DNA of 64,000 nucleotides from Azospirillum cavernae (GCF_003590795.1 NZ_QYUL01000001.1:1443001-1507000), one strand, 5' to 3'. Numbered from the stretch's first letter, positions 9,205-20,245 are shown. Made by a program: numbers and translations. The notes: generated by a model from the sequence alone, not told the origin.

Positions 9205-10347
9205 ATGGCGAATCCAACCACCCCCGGCGCCGTCGGAACCATCATGCTCGCCGCTGGCGGCACCGGCGGGCACATGTTCCCCGCCGAGGCGCTGGCCCGC
9301 GCCCTGCTGGCCCGTGGCCGGTCGGTGACGCTGGTGACGGACCGGCGCGGCCACGCCTTTGGCGATTCGCTGGCCGAGGTGCCGGTCCACCGCATCCGCG
9401 CCGCGTCCCCCGGCGCCGGGCTGATCGGCAAGCTGAAAGCGGCGGTCGAAATGGCGTTGGGGCTGTTGGAGGCCCGCGCGCTGCTGCGCCGCCTGCGCCC
9501 GGCGGCGGTCGTCGGCTTCGGCGGCTACCCGTCGGTTCCCACGGTGTACGCCGCCATCCAGGCGCGCGTGCCGTCGCTGCTGCACGAACAGAACGCGGTC
9601 TTGGGCCGCGCCAACCGGATGCTGATCGCCGGGGCCAAGCGGCTGGCCGTGGCCTTCACCGGCGTGACCCGCGTCAGCGAGGCCGACCGCGCCAAGATCA
9701 TCCGCACCGGCAACCCGGTGCGCCCGGCCATCGCCGCCCAGCGCGACGCCGATTATCAAGCGCCCGAGGGCGAGTCCCCCGTCCGCCTGCTGGTGATGGG
9801 CGGCAGCCAGGGCGCCCGCGTCTTTTCCGACATCGTCCCGCAGGCGCTGGCACTGCTGCCCGCGCCGATCCGCGCCCGCATCCATCTGTCGCAGCAATGC
9901 CGACCGGAGGATCTGGAGGCCGCGCGCGCCGCCCTGTCCGGCCTGGGGCTGGGCGGGCTGACGTTGGAGAGCTTTTTCCGCGACGTGCCGGATCGTCTGG
10001 CCGCCTGCCATCTGGCGATCACGCGCGCGGGCGCCTCGACCATCGCCGAACTGACCTGCGTCGGCCGCCCGGCGATCCTGGTGCCCTATCCGCACGCCAC
10101 CGACGACCACCAGACCGCCAACGCCCGCCAATTGGCCGAGGTTGGGGCGGCGTGGCTGGTCCCGCAACCCGATTTCACCGCGCAGGCGCTGGCCGACCGG
10201 CTGAGCGCCCTGCTGACTGATCCCGCCGCCTTGCGCGCCGCCGCCGAGGCCGCGCGCGCGTGGGGAACCGCACTGGCCGCCGACGCGCTGGCCGACGCGG
10301 TGCTGGCGATGCTTGCGACACCACAGGCTGAGAGGGCTGCGCCATGA
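9205..10347 (+). CDS. murG: Lipid II synthase MurG
   Basis: MurG is a membrane-associated GlcNAc transferase that converts lipid I to lipid II (380 aa). The glycine-rich donor loop GGTGGHMFPA lies near the N-terminus. Further motifs are VVGFGGYPSVPT, LLHEQNAVLGRANR, GGSQGARVFSD and the C-terminal SRAGASTI-like TRAGASTIAEL. The ATG at 9205 lies 8 bases after the ftsW stop. The stop overlaps the next ORF as ATGA. Confidence 0.96.
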   Translation: MANPTTPGAVGTIMLAAGGTGGHMFPAEALARALLARGRSVTLVTDRRGHAFGDSLAEVPVHRIRAASPGAGLIGKLKAAVEMALGLLEARALLRRLRPAAVVGFGGYPSVPTVYAAIQARVPSLLHEQNAVLGRANRMLIAGAKRLAVAFTGVTRVSEADRAKIIRTGNPVRPAIAAQRDADYQAPEGESPVRLLVMGGSQGARVFSDIVPQALALLPAPIRARIHLSQQCRPEDLEAARAALSGLGLGGLTLESFFRDVPDRLAACHLAITRAGASTIAELTCVGRPAILVPYPHATDDHQTANARQLAEVGAAWLVPQPDFTAQALADRLSALLTDPAALRAAAEAARAWGTALAADALADAVLAMLATPQAERAAP

Positions 10348-10601
10348 TGAAGGGCCGGACGACAAGCCGATCACAGACCCGACCCGCGCCCATCGCGCTG
10401 GAGGATTGGCCGCACTTGACCCGGACCGAGGGAGGATGGTTCAACCGTCCCTATTGCCCGCTGGTCCCCCGGTCGATCATCGGCGCAAGCTTCCTTCGCA
10501 ACCGTCTGCATGTCATTCATGGGGCGCAGCCCCTTCCCCCCGACCTCACCGACGACGCGGTGGACGCCACCCTTCGCCTGATGCTTCGACGCGGAAAGTA
10601 A
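10344..10601 (+). CDS. Unknown 85-aa protein between murG and murC
   Basis: This small ORF fills the whole gap between murG and murC. Its ATG overlaps the murG stop and its TAA lies 6 bases before the murC ATG, so it fits the operon's coupling pattern. The protein is soluble-looking and basic, with no membrane segment. An aromatic/proline patch (GGWFNRPYCPLVPRS) and an acidic then basic end (DLTDDAVDATLRLMLRRGK) are visible. I do not recognise a family. Murein clusters usually run murG-murC directly, so this is an insertion in the standard order. Tight spacing and GC-typical codons argue that it is real. Confidence 0.65.
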   Translation: MMKGRTTSRSQTRPAPIALEDWPHLTRTEGGWFNRPYCPLVPRSIIGASFLRNRLHVIHGAQPLPPDLTDDAVDATLRLMLRRGK

Positions 10602-10607
10602 GTCCAG

Positions 10608-12022
<1,415 letters not shown>

Positions 12023-12026
<4 letters not shown>

Positions 12027-12961
12027 TGGCGGCGCGCTCCATGACCCAACGCCACCTGATCGAGCTGATGCCGAAATGCCGGGGTCGTTTGACCGCCGAC
12101 GCGCCGCTCGCTCAGGTGACGTGGTTCCGCGTCGGCGGCCCGGCGGAGGTGCTGTTCCGCCCCGCCGACGCCGACGATCTGGCGGAATTCCTGGAGCGCC
12201 TGCCGAACGACGTGCCGGTGACGCTGATCGGCGTCGCCTCCAACCTGCTGGTCCGCGACGGCGGCGTTCCCGGCGTGACCATCCGGCTGGGCCGGGGCTT
12301 CGCCGACATCGCCTGCGCGGGCGACACGCTGACCGTCGGGGCCGCCGCGCTGGATCTGAACGTCGCCGTGGTCGCGCGCGACGCGGGCGTCGCCGGGTTG
12401 GAGTTTCTGTCCGGCATCCCCGGCACCATCGGCGGCGCGCTGCGGATGAACGGCGGGGCCTATGGCCGCGAGATGGCCGACCTGCTGGTCGCCGCCCAGG
12501 CGGTGGGCCGGGACGGCGCCCGCCTGACCTTCTCCAACGAGCAGATGGGCTTCACCTACCGCCACGCCGACGCGCCGACCGACTGCGTCTTCACCGGCGC
12601 GGTGCTGCGCGGCGTCCCCGGCGACCGGCTGGAGATCGCCCGGCGCATGGCCGAAATCGCGGAAAAGCGCGCCGATAGCCAGCCGGTTCGGTCGCGCACC
12701 GGCGGCTCCACCTTCAAGAACCCCGACGGCCACAAGGCGTGGGAGCTGATTGACAAGGCCGGGTGCCGTGGCCTGTCCATCGGCGACGCCCAGGTGTCGG
12801 AGATGCATTGCAACTTCCTCATCAACCAGGGGAACGCCCGCGCCGCCGATCTCGAAGCCTTGGGCGAAGAGGTGCGGCGCCGGGTGTTCGACAGCTCCGG
12901 CGTGACGCTGGAGTGGGAAATCAAGCGCGTCGGCGTGCCCGGCGAAGGAACCGCCCAATGA
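12023..12961 (+). CDS. murB: UDP-N-acetylenolpyruvoylglucosamine reductase MurB
   Basis: MurB is an FAD- and NADPH-dependent reductase that makes UDP-MurNAc (312 aa). The motifs [44 protein letters not shown] and the C-terminal GSTFKNPDG identify the enzyme. The ATG at 12023 overlaps the murC stop. A second in-frame ATG at 12041 is possible and would remove six residues. The stop overlaps ddl. Confidence 0.95.
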
Positions 12962-13905
12962 CCGAAGCCCTGCTGCACGCCCACAAAAAGCATGTCGCCG
13001 TCCTGATGGGCGGCTGGTCGGCGGAGCGCGAGGTGTCGCTGGTCAGCGGCGCTGGCGTCGCCAAGGCGTTGGAAGAGGAAGGCTACCGCGTCACCGCCGT
13101 GGACGTTCAGCGCGATCTGGCCGGGCTGATGCAGGCGCTGACCAGCCCGCGCCCCGACGTGGTGTTCAACGCCCTGCACGGGCGCGGCGGCGAGGATGGG
13201 ACGATCCAGGGCATTCTGGAGTTCCTCGGCCTGCCCTACACCCATTCCGGCGTCCAGGCGTCGGCCATCGCCATGGACAAGGCGATGACCAAGCGGGTGC
13301 TGGAGACCGCTGGGGTTCGCTCCCCCAAGGGTTTGGTGCTGACGCGCGGGGAGATCACCGGCGGCGCCCACCCGATGCCCGCCCCCTACATCGTCAAGCC
13401 GGTGGACGAAGGCTCGACCGTCGGCGTCACCCTGGTGCGCGAGGGACAGAACAGCCCGGTCGGCGACGCCTGGACCTTCGGCGAACGCGCGCTGGTGGAG
13501 GAGTTCATCCGGGGCCGCGAACTGACCGTCGGCGTCATGGGCGACCGCGCGCTGGCGGTGACGGAGATCGTCTTCGAGGCGCAGGTTTACGACTACACCG
13601 CCAAATACAGCGCCGGTCACGCCGTCCACACCGTCCCCGCCGCCATCCCCGACGCTGTGGCCGAGGAGGCCAAGCGGCTGGCGGTTGTGGCGCATCAAAC
13701 CCTGGGCTGCCGGGGCGTTTCGCGCAGCGACTTCCGTTGGGACGACAGCCGGCCGGGAACGGACGGGTTGTATTTCCTGGAGATCAACAACCAGCCGGGC
13801 ATGACGCCCCTGTCGCTGGTGCCCGAACAGGCCGCGCATGTGGGAATTTCCTACGGCGCGCTGGTCGGCTGGCTCGTGGAGAACGCTTCATGTCAGCTCG
13901 CCTGA
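12958..13905 (+). CDS. ddl: D-alanine--D-alanine ligase
   Basis: This ATP-grasp ligase makes the D-Ala-D-Ala used by MurF (315 aa). Visible motifs are [54 protein letters not shown] and [14 protein letters not shown]. The frame opens at 12763, but the ATG at 12958 overlaps the murB stop and matches the family start. Its 3' end overlaps ftsQ by 16 bases. Confidence 0.95.
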   Translation: MTEALLHAHKKHVAVLMGGWSAEREVSLVSGAGVAKALEEEGYRVTAVDVQRDLAGLMQALTSPRPDVVFNALHGRGGEDGTIQGILEFLGLPYTHSGVQASAIAMDKAMTKRVLETAGVRSPKGLVLTRGEITGGAHPMPAPYIVKPVDEGSTVGVTLVREGQNSPVGDAWTFGERALVEEFIRGRELTVGVMGDRALAVTEIVFEAQVYDYTAKYSAGHAVHTVPAAIPDAVAEEAKRLAVVAHQTLGCRGVSRSDFRWDDSRPGTDGLYFLEINNQPGMTPLSLVPEQAAHVGISYGALVGWLVENASCQLA

Positions 13906-14849
13906 TGGCCAACCCGCAGCTCCGCCCGACCCTGGCGGGACGCCCGCGCGACGAGATGCCGACGCCGCCGCGCGCCATGGCGGCCTCGGCCCAGCGCGGC
14001 AACCGCCGCCGCGCCATGCCGCGCTGGGCCAAGCCCGCAATCAAAACCGCGCTGATCGTCGCGCCGATTCTGTTCCTGCTCGGCGCCGCCGGAGCCGCCT
14101 GGAAGCGCCCCAGCCTCGCCGAAACGGTGGCGGCGGCGCATGACGGCCTGTTGCGGAGCACCAGTTCGCTGGGCTTCACGCTGAGCGAGATTCTGGTCGT
14201 CGGGCGCAACGAAACCGAACGCGACACGGTGATGGACGCGCTGGGCGTGCGCCGGGGCGAGCCGATCCTGTCGATTGATCTGGCCGAAGCCAAAGCCCGG
14301 TTGGAGGAACTGCCCTGGGTGTCCGCCGCATCGATTGAACGCCGCCTGCCCGGCATCCTGTACATCCGTCTGGCGGAACGCCAGCCGATGGCGATCTGGC
14401 AGCATGACCGGCAATTCACCGTGATCGACCGCGCGGGCCGCCCGTTGGCCGACGCGATGGAGTTGGCCCGGCGTGGCAACCAGCGCATCGACACGCTGCC
14501 GCAGGTGATCGGCGCCAACGCCCCGCAACAGGTGCAATCGCTGCTGACCGCCCTGGAACAGGCGCCGACGATCAAGCCACGCGTGTTGTCGGCAAGCTGG
14601 ATCAGCGACCGCCGCTGGAACCTGCAACTCGACAATGGCGTGACCGTCAAGCTGCCCGAAGGGGCCGGAATGCCGATGGCGCTCCGCCAACTGGCCGAGA
14701 TGGACAGCAAGGGCAAGGCGCTGGACCGCGACATCGTCGCCATCGACCTGCGCCAGCCTGAACGCGCCATTCTGCAAACCTCCGCCACCGCGCAACTGCC
14801 GGGGTGGGAGGAGGAGACCAAGAAGAAGCCACCCGGCAAAAAGATCTGA
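13890..14849 (+). CDS. ftsQ: Cell division protein FtsQ
   Basis: FtsQ is a bitopic divisome protein (319 aa). A basic Pro/Arg-rich cytoplasmic tail of about 50 residues precedes one membrane segment at about 52-70. A periplasmic POTRA domain begins at about residue 97 (FTLSEILVVGRNET), followed by the FtsQ beta domain with YIRLAERQPMAIW. The ATG at 13890 lies within the end of ddl. Standard position between ddl and ftsA supports the call. The C-terminus is lysine-rich. Confidence 0.92.
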   Translation: MSARLMANPQLRPTLAGRPRDEMPTPPRAMAASAQRGNRRRAMPRWAKPAIKTALIVAPILFLLGAAGAAWKRPSLAETVAAAHDGLLRSTSSLGFTLSEILVVGRNETERDTVMDALGVRRGEPILSIDLAEAKARLEELPWVSAASIERRLPGILYIRLAERQPMAIWQHDRQFTVIDRAGRPLADAMELARRGNQRIDTLPQVIGANAPQQVQSLLTALEQAPTIKPRVLSASWISDRRWNLQLDNGVTVKLPEGAGMPMALRQLAEMDSKGKALDRDIVAIDLRQPERAILQTSATAQLPGWEEETKKKPPGKKI

Positions 14850-14901
14850 CGCAAGGCGTGGGAAAACGGTCGAAAGCGGCGATGAGGTTGGACTGAGGGC
14901 A

Positions 14902-16179
14902 ATGTTCGGTATCGGATTCAACGGGGCCAAAAAGTCGAAACGACCTGTGCGCGGCGCCATCGTCGCGGCGCTGGACGTTGGCTCCAGCAAGGTGTGCTGC
15001 ATCATCGCGCGGCTGGACGAACCGGGTTCGTTCCGCGTGATCGGCGTCGGCCACCAGATCGCCACGGGAATCCGCGCCGGGACCATCATCGACATGGAGG
15101 CGGCGGAAACCTCCATCGGCGCCGCCGTTCACGCCGCCGAACAGATGGCGGGCGAGACGATTCGTGATGTGGTGGTCAACCTGTCGATGGGCCACCCCCG
15201 TTCGCACAGCTTCAACGCCCAAGTCCCGGTGTCGGGTCAGGAGGTGACGGACGGCGACATCCGCCGCGCCCTGTCGCACGCCCGCACCCTTCAGGCCGGT
15301 CCCGACCAGACGTTGGTCCACACCATCCCGCTGGGTTTCTCGCTGGACGACAGCCCCGGCATCCGCGATCCCAAGGGCATGTACGGCAACCAGTTGGGGG
15401 CCGAACTTCACGTCGTCACCGCCGCGTCCGGGGCGATTCGCACCTTGCAGACCTGCATCGCCCGCTGCCATCTGAACATCGAAAGCATGGTGGTCAGCCC
15501 CTTCGCCTCCGGCCTGTCCTGTCTGGTCGAGGATGAGATGGAGATGGGCGCGGCCTGCGTCGACATCGGCGGCGGCGGCACGACGATATCCATCTTCACC
15601 GAAGGCAATCTGGTGTGGACGGGCGCGGTGCCGCTGGGCGGCCGCCACGTCACCAGCGACATCGCCCATGGTCTGGCCACATCCCTGGTCCACGCCGAAC
15701 GGCTGAAGGTCCTGCATGGCAGCGCGCGCGGCAACCCCGCCGACGAACGCGAGATGATCGAGGTTCCCCAGGTTGGCGAGGACGAGCGCAGCGGCAGCGT
15801 CAGCATGACTCGCGCCTTCCTGGTCAGCATCATTCAGGCGCGGATGGAAGAGATCTTCGAGGAGATCCGCGCCGCCATCGACCGTTCGGGCTACGCCCGC
15901 CGGGTGGGCCGCCGCGTCGTCTTGACCGGCGGCGGCTGCCAACTGCCCAACACGCGGGAGTTGGCCCAGCTTATTCTCGACAAACAGGTCCGCATCGCCC
16001 GCCCGACGCGGATCGCCGGTCTCAACGAGGCCCATGGCGGACCCGCCTTTTCGACGGCGGCGGGCCTTCTTTTGCACGCCGTGCGCACCCCGACCGATCT
16101 GATGGTGACAGGCCGCGAGGTTGTCTTCACCACCGGGTTGCTGGGCCGCGTCGGCCTGTGGCTGCGGGAGAATCTGTGA
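14902..16179 (+). CDS. ftsA: Actin-like divisome protein FtsA
   Basis: FtsA tethers FtsZ to the membrane (425 aa). An ATPase phosphate-1 motif (ALDVGSSKVCCIIAR) is near residue 30. CVDIGGGGTTISIF (phosphate-2), VVLTGGGCQLPNTREL (adenosine) and a C-terminal segment ending in LGRVGLWLRENL are present. The last segment is the expected amphipathic membrane-targeting helix. It follows ftsQ by 52 bases and precedes ftsZ. The stop overlaps a possible micro-ORF by one base. Confidence 0.95.
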   Translation: MFGIGFNGAKKSKRPVRGAIVAALDVGSSKVCCIIARLDEPGSFRVIGVGHQIATGIRAGTIIDMEAAETSIGAAVHAAEQMAGETIRDVVVNLSMGHPRSHSFNAQVPVSGQEVTDGDIRRALSHARTLQAGPDQTLVHTIPLGFSLDDSPGIRDPKGMYGNQLGAELHVVTAASGAIRTLQTCIARCHLNIESMVVSPFASGLSCLVEDEMEMGAACVDIGGGGTTISIFTEGNLVWTGAVPLGGRHVTSDIAHGLATSLVHAERLKVLHGSARGNPADEREMIEVPQVGEDERSGSVSMTRAFLVSIIQARMEEIFEEIRAAIDRSGYARRVGRRVVLTGGGCQLPNTRELAQLILDKQVRIARPTRIAGLNEAHGGPAFSTAAGLLLHAVRTPTDLMVTGREVVFTTGLLGRVGLWLRENL

Positions 16180-16298
16180 TGAGATTTTCCCCGCAGCGCA
16201 TCAAACCGGATCCCGATCCGGCACGCCCTGGACACAACCGGGGACCGATCGTGACCCGTCGTAGAAAACGCAAATCAAAACAGGTTGTGGAGGCCTAA
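16179..16298 (+). CDS. Possible 39-aa basic micro-protein between ftsA and ftsZ
   Basis: An ATG overlaps the ftsA stop as TGATG, and the frame runs 39 codons to a TAA at 16296-16298, five bases before the ftsZ ATG. The product is strongly basic (ending [14 protein letters not shown]) with a Pro/Asp-rich start and a PGHNRGP stretch. No family is recognised. The placement suggests translational reinitiation. The segment could equally be a ftsZ leader whose open frame is chance. The ftsZ ribosome-binding site (TGGAGG) lies inside its last codons. Confidence 0.4.
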   Translation: MRFSPQRIKPDPDPARPGHNRGPIVTRRRKRKSKQVVEA

Positions 16299-16303
16299 AA
16301 ACA

Positions 16304-18295
16304 ATGATCAACGTGACCATTCCTCAGATTGAGCCAGAGCTGAAGCCGCGCATCACGGTCTTCGGCGTCGGTGGCGCCGGCGGCAACGCCGTCAACAACA
16401 TGATCAAGTCGAACCTGGAAGGCGTGGACTTCGTCGTCGGCAACACCGACGCGCAGGCGCTGAAGGGTTCCTTGTGCGAAAAGCGCCTGCAATTGGGCAC
16501 CGCCACCACGCGCGGCCTGGGCGCAGGGTCAAAGCCCGACATCGGCCGCGCCTCGGCGGAAGAGCAGATGGACGACATCGTCCAGTTCCTCGAAGGCGCC
16601 AACATGGTGTTCATCACCGCCGGCATGGGCGGCGGCACCGGCACGGGCGCCGCGCCCGTCATCGCGCGCGCGGCGCGCGAACGCGGCCTGTTGACCGTCG
16701 GCGTCGTCACCAAGCCCTTCCATTTCGAGGGCGCGCACCGCATGCGGCTGGCCGAGGGCGGCATCGCCGAGCTTCAGCAATATGTCGACACCCTCATCAT
16801 CATCCCCAATCAGAATCTGTTCCGCATCGCCAATGAGAAGACGACCTTCGCGGACGCCTTCAAGATGGCCGACGACGTTCTGCATTCGGGCGTGCGCGGC
16901 GTCACCGACCTGATGGTGATGCCCGGCCTCATCAACCTGGATTTCGCCGACATCCGGTCGGTGATGACGGAGATGGGCAAGGCGATGATGGGCACCGGCG
17001 AGGCCAGCGGCGAACGCCGCGCCATCGAAGCCGCCGAGGCCGCCATCTCCAACCCGCTGCTGGATGATGTGTCGATGAAGGGCGCGCGCGGCGTGCTCAT
17101 CAACATCACCGGCGGTTACGACATGACCCTGTTCGAGGTGGACGAGGCGGCCAACCGCGTCCGCGACGAGGTCGATCCCGACGCCAACATCATTTTCGGC
17201 TCGACCTTCGACGCCTCGCTGGACGGCACGATGCGCGTGTCGGTCGTCGCCACCGGCATCGACGCCGCCGCGATGAGCAACCCGCGCGCCCTGCACCCGG
17301 TCAACCTGTCGCTGGGCAACAAGAAGCCCGGCGCCCCCGCCGGCCTGACCAGCGCGTCCCCGGCGATGCCCGGCTCCGCCACCCCCGGCATCCCGACCGG
17401 CAACTCGGTGCTGCGTCAGCCCCAGCCGGTGACGGCGGGCGCCACGGCCCAGCAGCATGACCCGGCCCAGCACCACGCCCCGCAGGCGTATGAGCAGCAG
17501 CTGACGGAAACCGCCCAGCCGCACCGCCCGACCAACGGGCCGCTGCATGGCGAGAATCAGGGCGGCCATTTCTACGCGCCCAAGCCCGCCGACGCCGGTC
17601 AACGTCAGCCGACGACCGTCGGCCAGCCGCCGCAATACCAGATGGCGCCCCAGGCTCCGCAGCAGCACGCCCACCAGCCGCAACAGCCGCCGATGCCGCC
17701 GCAGCAACAGCCGCAGCACCACCAGCAGCACGCGCCGCAGCAGCACCCTGCCGGTCTGTCGCTGGGTCATGCCCCGGCCCCGGCGCCAGAACCGGCCCAA
17801 CCCGCGCGCAAACCGAATTTCCTGTTCGGTCTGGTGACGGGTCTTGGTCGCGGCAAGGCCGAACCGGCGCCCCAACCAGCCCCGCAGCCGGCGCCACAGG
17901 TTCAGCAACCGCAATACGCGCCCGCGCCCAGCTACCAGCCGCAACAGGCCGCCTATCCGCAGCAGCAACCGGCGCCGCAACCCCAACCGGCTCCGCAACA
18001 GCCGCAATACGCGCCCGCGCCCAGCTATCCGCCGCAGCAGGCCGCCTATCCGCAGCAGCAACCGATGCCGCAGCAGCAGCCGGTTTATCCGCAACAACCG
18101 CAGCAGCAACAGCCGCAGCAGCCCACCTATCCGGTCGCTCCGCAGCCGCAACCGCAGCAGGCGTATCAACCGGCGCCGCCGATGGCTCCGGCCCCGCGTC
18201 CGTCGGGTCTGAATGTTGAAGGCGCTCAAGCGAAAACTGGCCACGAGCAGGAAGAGCTGGATATTCCCGCCTTTCTGCGTCGTCAGGCCAACTGA
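16304..18295 (+). CDS. ftsZ: Cell division GTPase FtsZ with very long linker
   Basis: FtsZ polymerises into the Z-ring (663 aa, against roughly 320-500 in many bacteria). The tubulin signature GGGTGTG is at about 109-115, and the synergy-loop region [11 protein letters not shown] is present. The globular GTPase domain ends near residue 320. A roughly 330-residue linker rich in Gln, Pro, Ala and His follows. It contains a duplicated 22-residue block. The last residues, [11 protein letters not shown], are the conserved C-terminal peptide that binds FtsA. A terminator follows. Confidence 0.96.
   Translation: MINVTIPQIEPELKPRITVFGVGGAGGNAVNNMIKSNLEGVDFVVGNTDAQALKGSLCEKRLQLGTATTRGLGAGSKPDIGRASAEEQMDDIVQFLEGANMVFITAGMGGGTGTGAAPVIARAARERGLLTVGVVTKPFHFEGAHRMRLAEGGIAELQQYVDTLIIIPNQNLFRIANEKTTFADAFKMADDVLHSGVRGVTDLMVMPGLINLDFADIRSVMTEMGKAMMGTGEASGERRAIEAAEAAISNPLLDDVSMKGARGVLINITGGYDMTLFEVDEAANRVRDEVDPDANIIFGSTFDASLDGTMRVSVVATGIDAAAMSNPRALHPVNLSLGNKKPGAPAGLTSASPAMPGSATPGIPTGNSVLRQPQPVTAGATAQQHDPAQHHAPQAYEQQLTETAQPHRPTNGPLHGENQGGHFYAPKPADAGQRQPTTVGQPPQYQMAPQAPQQHAHQPQQPPMPPQQQPQHHQQHAPQQHPAGLSLGHAPAPAPEPAQPARKPNFLFGLVTGLGRGKAEPAPQPAPQPAPQVQQPQYAPAPSYQPQQAAYPQQQPAPQPQPAPQQPQYAPAPSYPPQQAAYPQQQPMPQQQPVYPQQPQQQQPQQPTYPVAPQPQPQQAYQPAPPMAPAPRPSGLNVEGAQAKTGHEQEELDIPAFLRRQAN
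17906..18064 (+). repeat. Duplicated 66-bp block in the FtsZ linker
   Basis: Two in-frame 66-bp units (17906-17971 and 17999-18064) each encode [10 protein letters not shown] followed by a [15 protein letters not shown] end. They are separated by 27 bases of further Gln/Pro codons. The second copy differs at only a few bases and changes Tyr-Gln-Pro to Tyr-Pro-Pro. This is a recent internal duplication in the disordered linker, of a kind that could change linker length by slippage. Confidence 0.8.
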
Positions 18296-18378
18296 TCCCG
18301 GCGGAAGCCGGAGATAACCGCCGGTCGCCGCCTCCAACCGCGACGACCGGCGGCTCCACAACCTGACCGAAAATTTCG

Positions 18379-18419
18379 GCCCCTGGGCGGACGTTCGCGT
18401 CAGCCTGGGGGTTTTTTTG
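18379..18419 (+). terminator. Rho-independent terminator after ftsZ
   Basis: A GC-rich hairpin with outer arms CCCC and GGGG and an inner GACG-TTCG-CGTC stem capped by a UUCG tetraloop is followed by seven T residues (18412-18418). It lies 85 bases after the ftsZ stop and should end the dcw transcript. Confidence 0.85.
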
Positions 18420-18648
18420 TTTGCCTCATCAATGGTTTGCGCGACCCCAAACGCCTTTTGCCCTGCAACAAACGGTAACAAAGAGTGATTTGTCCTGGCC
18501 CAACGCCGATGTTACCAAACAGCATAGTCAAGGGGATCATGATCGGCAGACCCGCTCCTGAAGAGCAGCGCCGGACATGGTCGCCAAGACCCAAGCGTGG
18601 CGAAGATGGACAAACATCGTGGCAAACAATCGCGGTAATGCGGACGGC
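18420..18648 (+). promoter_or_regulatory. lpxC upstream region with spaced inverted repeat
   Basis: Between the ftsZ terminator and lpxC there is no convincing gene. An inverted repeat GGTAACA (18474-18480) and TGTTACC (18510-18516) is separated by 29 bases and could be an operator. No clear -10/-35 pair could be fixed. Confidence 0.3.
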
Positions 18649-19557
18649 ATGTTCCAGCAGACCCTGAAGAAATCGGCGACCATCGCCGGTGTTGGGCTGC
18701 ATTCGGGCGCCATCGTCACGCTGACGATTTCCCCCGCCGACGCCAATTCTGGAATCACCTTCATCCGCACGGATCGGCATGGGGCCGCCGCCGTGGTCCC
18801 GGCGCGCTGGGACAGCGTGGTCGACACCCGGATGTGCACCGTGATCGGCAACGAGCACGGGACGACCATCGGCACCATCGAACATCTGATGTCGGCGCTG
18901 GCCGGTTGCGGGATCGACAACGCCGTCGTCTCCCTCGACGGCGTCGAGGTTCCGATCATGGACGGCAGCGCCGCCGCCTTCGTCGCCGCCATCGAGCAGG
19001 CGGGCGTGGCGGTCCTGAGCGCGCCGCGCCGCATCATCCGCATTCTGAAGCCGGTCAGCGTCGGCGACGGCGTCAAAAGCGCGTCCTTCGCGCCGGACGA
19101 CGCGACGACCTACAGCTTCGAGATTGATTTCGAGAGCGCCGCCATCTCGCGCCAATCCCGCGCGGTCGAGTTGGACGGCGACGTTTTCAAGGACGAAATC
19201 AGCCGCGCCCGCACCTTCGGTTTCCTGCACGAGGTCGAGGGGCTGCGCAAGATGGGTCTGGCCCGTGGCGGTTCGCTCGACAACGCGGTGGTCATCTCCG
19301 GCGACACGGTGATGAACGCCGACGGTCTGCGCTTCACCGACGAATTCGTCCGTCACAAGATCCTCGACGCCGTTGGCGATCTGTATCTGGCGGGCGCGAT
19401 GGTCATCGGCCATTTCCACGGCATCCGCGCCGGTCACGCCCTGAACAACCAGTTGCTGCGCGCCCTGTTCGCCGACCGCAGCGCGTGGCGGTATGAGATC
19501 CAGGCTCCGGCGCTGCCGGTTGGCCGTCCGGCCTACGCCCGCTTGGCGGTCGCCTGA
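18649..19557 (+). CDS. lpxC: UDP-3-O-acyl-GlcNAc deacetylase LpxC
   Basis: LpxC is the zinc hydrolase that commits UDP-acyl-GlcNAc to lipid A synthesis (302 aa from this start). The motifs GVGLHSG near the N-terminus, GTIEHLMSALAG, RHKILDAVGDL and GHFHGIRAGHALNNQLL supply the zinc-binding and catalytic His/Asp/Glu residues. The frame is open upstream, with in-frame starts at 18577 (ATG) and 18619 (GTG). The ATG at 18649 gives MFQQTLKK, the usual LpxC beginning, but none has a strong ribosome-binding site. lpxC next to ftsZ is the conserved order. Confidence 0.94.
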   Translation: MFQQTLKKSATIAGVGLHSGAIVTLTISPADANSGITFIRTDRHGAAAVVPARWDSVVDTRMCTVIGNEHGTTIGTIEHLMSALAGCGIDNAVVSLDGVEVPIMDGSAAAFVAAIEQAGVAVLSAPRRIIRILKPVSVGDGVKSASFAPDDATTYSFEIDFESAAISRQSRAVELDGDVFKDEISRARTFGFLHEVEGLRKMGLARGGSLDNAVVISGDTVMNADGLRFTDEFVRHKILDAVGDLYLAGAMVIGHFHGIRAGHALNNQLLRALFADRSAWRYEIQAPALPVGRPAYARLAVA

Positions 19558-19595
19558 TCGGTCTTCCGTTTCCTCTCTTTCCTCCAGGCACACCC

Positions 19596-19628
19596 TGCCC
19601 TCCCCCACCGGGGAGGGCATTTTCTTTT
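19596..19628 (+). terminator. Rho-independent terminator after lpxC
   Basis: A perfect 10-bp stem (TGCCCTCCCC paired with GGGGAGGGCA, loop CACC) is followed by TTTTCTTTT. It lies 38 bases after the lpxC stop. Confidence 0.85.
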
Positions 19629-19666
19629 CCCACGCGCCCTCCCCTCCCGTCTGAAGAGCGCGCAAA

Positions 19667-19700
19667 CGAAAAACGCCCGTCCCGATGGGAACAGGCGCTT
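19667..19700 (-). terminator. Minus-strand terminator downstream of the hemerythrin gene
   Basis: On the minus strand a GCGCCTGTTCCC arm pairs with GGGACGGGCG (one bulge) and is followed by TTTTTCG. It lies about 115 bases beyond the hemerythrin stop and faces the lpxC terminator. An AT-rich stretch (about 19730-19760) lies between gene and hairpin. Confidence 0.6.
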
Positions 19701-19816
19701 GAAGCGGTGAAAACGGAGCGGGCCGCGCTCTATTGATTCAATTTTATCAATATTTTATTGGACAGCCTTAACCCACATCCTGAAGAATGTAGACCGACTC
19801 GGATTCACGCCGCGCC

Positions 19817-20245
19817 CTACCCCGCCATGTTGGCCGACACCAACGCCGCCCCGTTCCCGGCATACTCGCCAAAGCGGGTGTCTTCTTTCAGGATGTGCCG
19901 ACCCAGCCACTCCGCGCAAAAGTCGAACACTTCTTCGCCGGTGGTGGCGTCGCGGTTGGCGACGAAGCCGTCGCGATAGGCTTCCACCTGTCGGGTCAGC
20001 GCGTCGTGCAACGCCTTGTGCGCGGTGAAGGTCGGGTAGTTTGACCGCATCATGCACGCCTCTTCAGCGGCGAAGTGATGGCGGGTGTAAGCGATCAGTT
20101 CGTCGAGAATGGCTTCGATCACGGCGGGATCATGGCGGTTGGCGTCATCGGAGAGTTTGTTGACGATGGCGATCAAGACGCGATGATCCTCGTCAAGATC
20201 GTCGATGCCGACGCTCATCCAGCGCGACCATTGAATGGGTTCCAT
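19817..20245 (-). CDS. Bacteriohemerythrin
   Basis: This is a 142-aa single-domain hemerythrin, a di-iron O2-binding protein. The expected ligand pattern is present: His21, HxxxE at His57-Glu61, HxxxH at His76-His80, and HxxxxD at His117-Asp122. No signal peptide or membrane segment is seen. Stand-alone hemerythrins are common in motile alphaproteobacteria and are thought to carry or sense oxygen. It stands alone between convergent lpxC and co-directional ligA, with its own terminator. Confidence 0.9.
   Translation of the reverse strand: MEPIQWSRWMSVGIDDLDEDHRVLIAIVNKLSDDANRHDPAVIEAILDELIAYTRHHFAAEEACMMRSNYPTFTAHKALHDALTRQVEAYRDGFVANRDATTGEEVFDFCAEWLGRHILKEDTRFGEYAGNGAALVSANMAG

Noticed and set aside
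16529..18481. 650-codon minus-strand frame opposite ftsZ
   Set aside because: It mirrors the repetitive ftsZ linker and has an Arg/Leu-rich composition with no family features.
19733..19755. FNR-like site TTGAT...ATCAA near the hemerythrin gene
   Set aside because: The half-sites are 8 bases apart instead of 4, and the site lies downstream of the gene.
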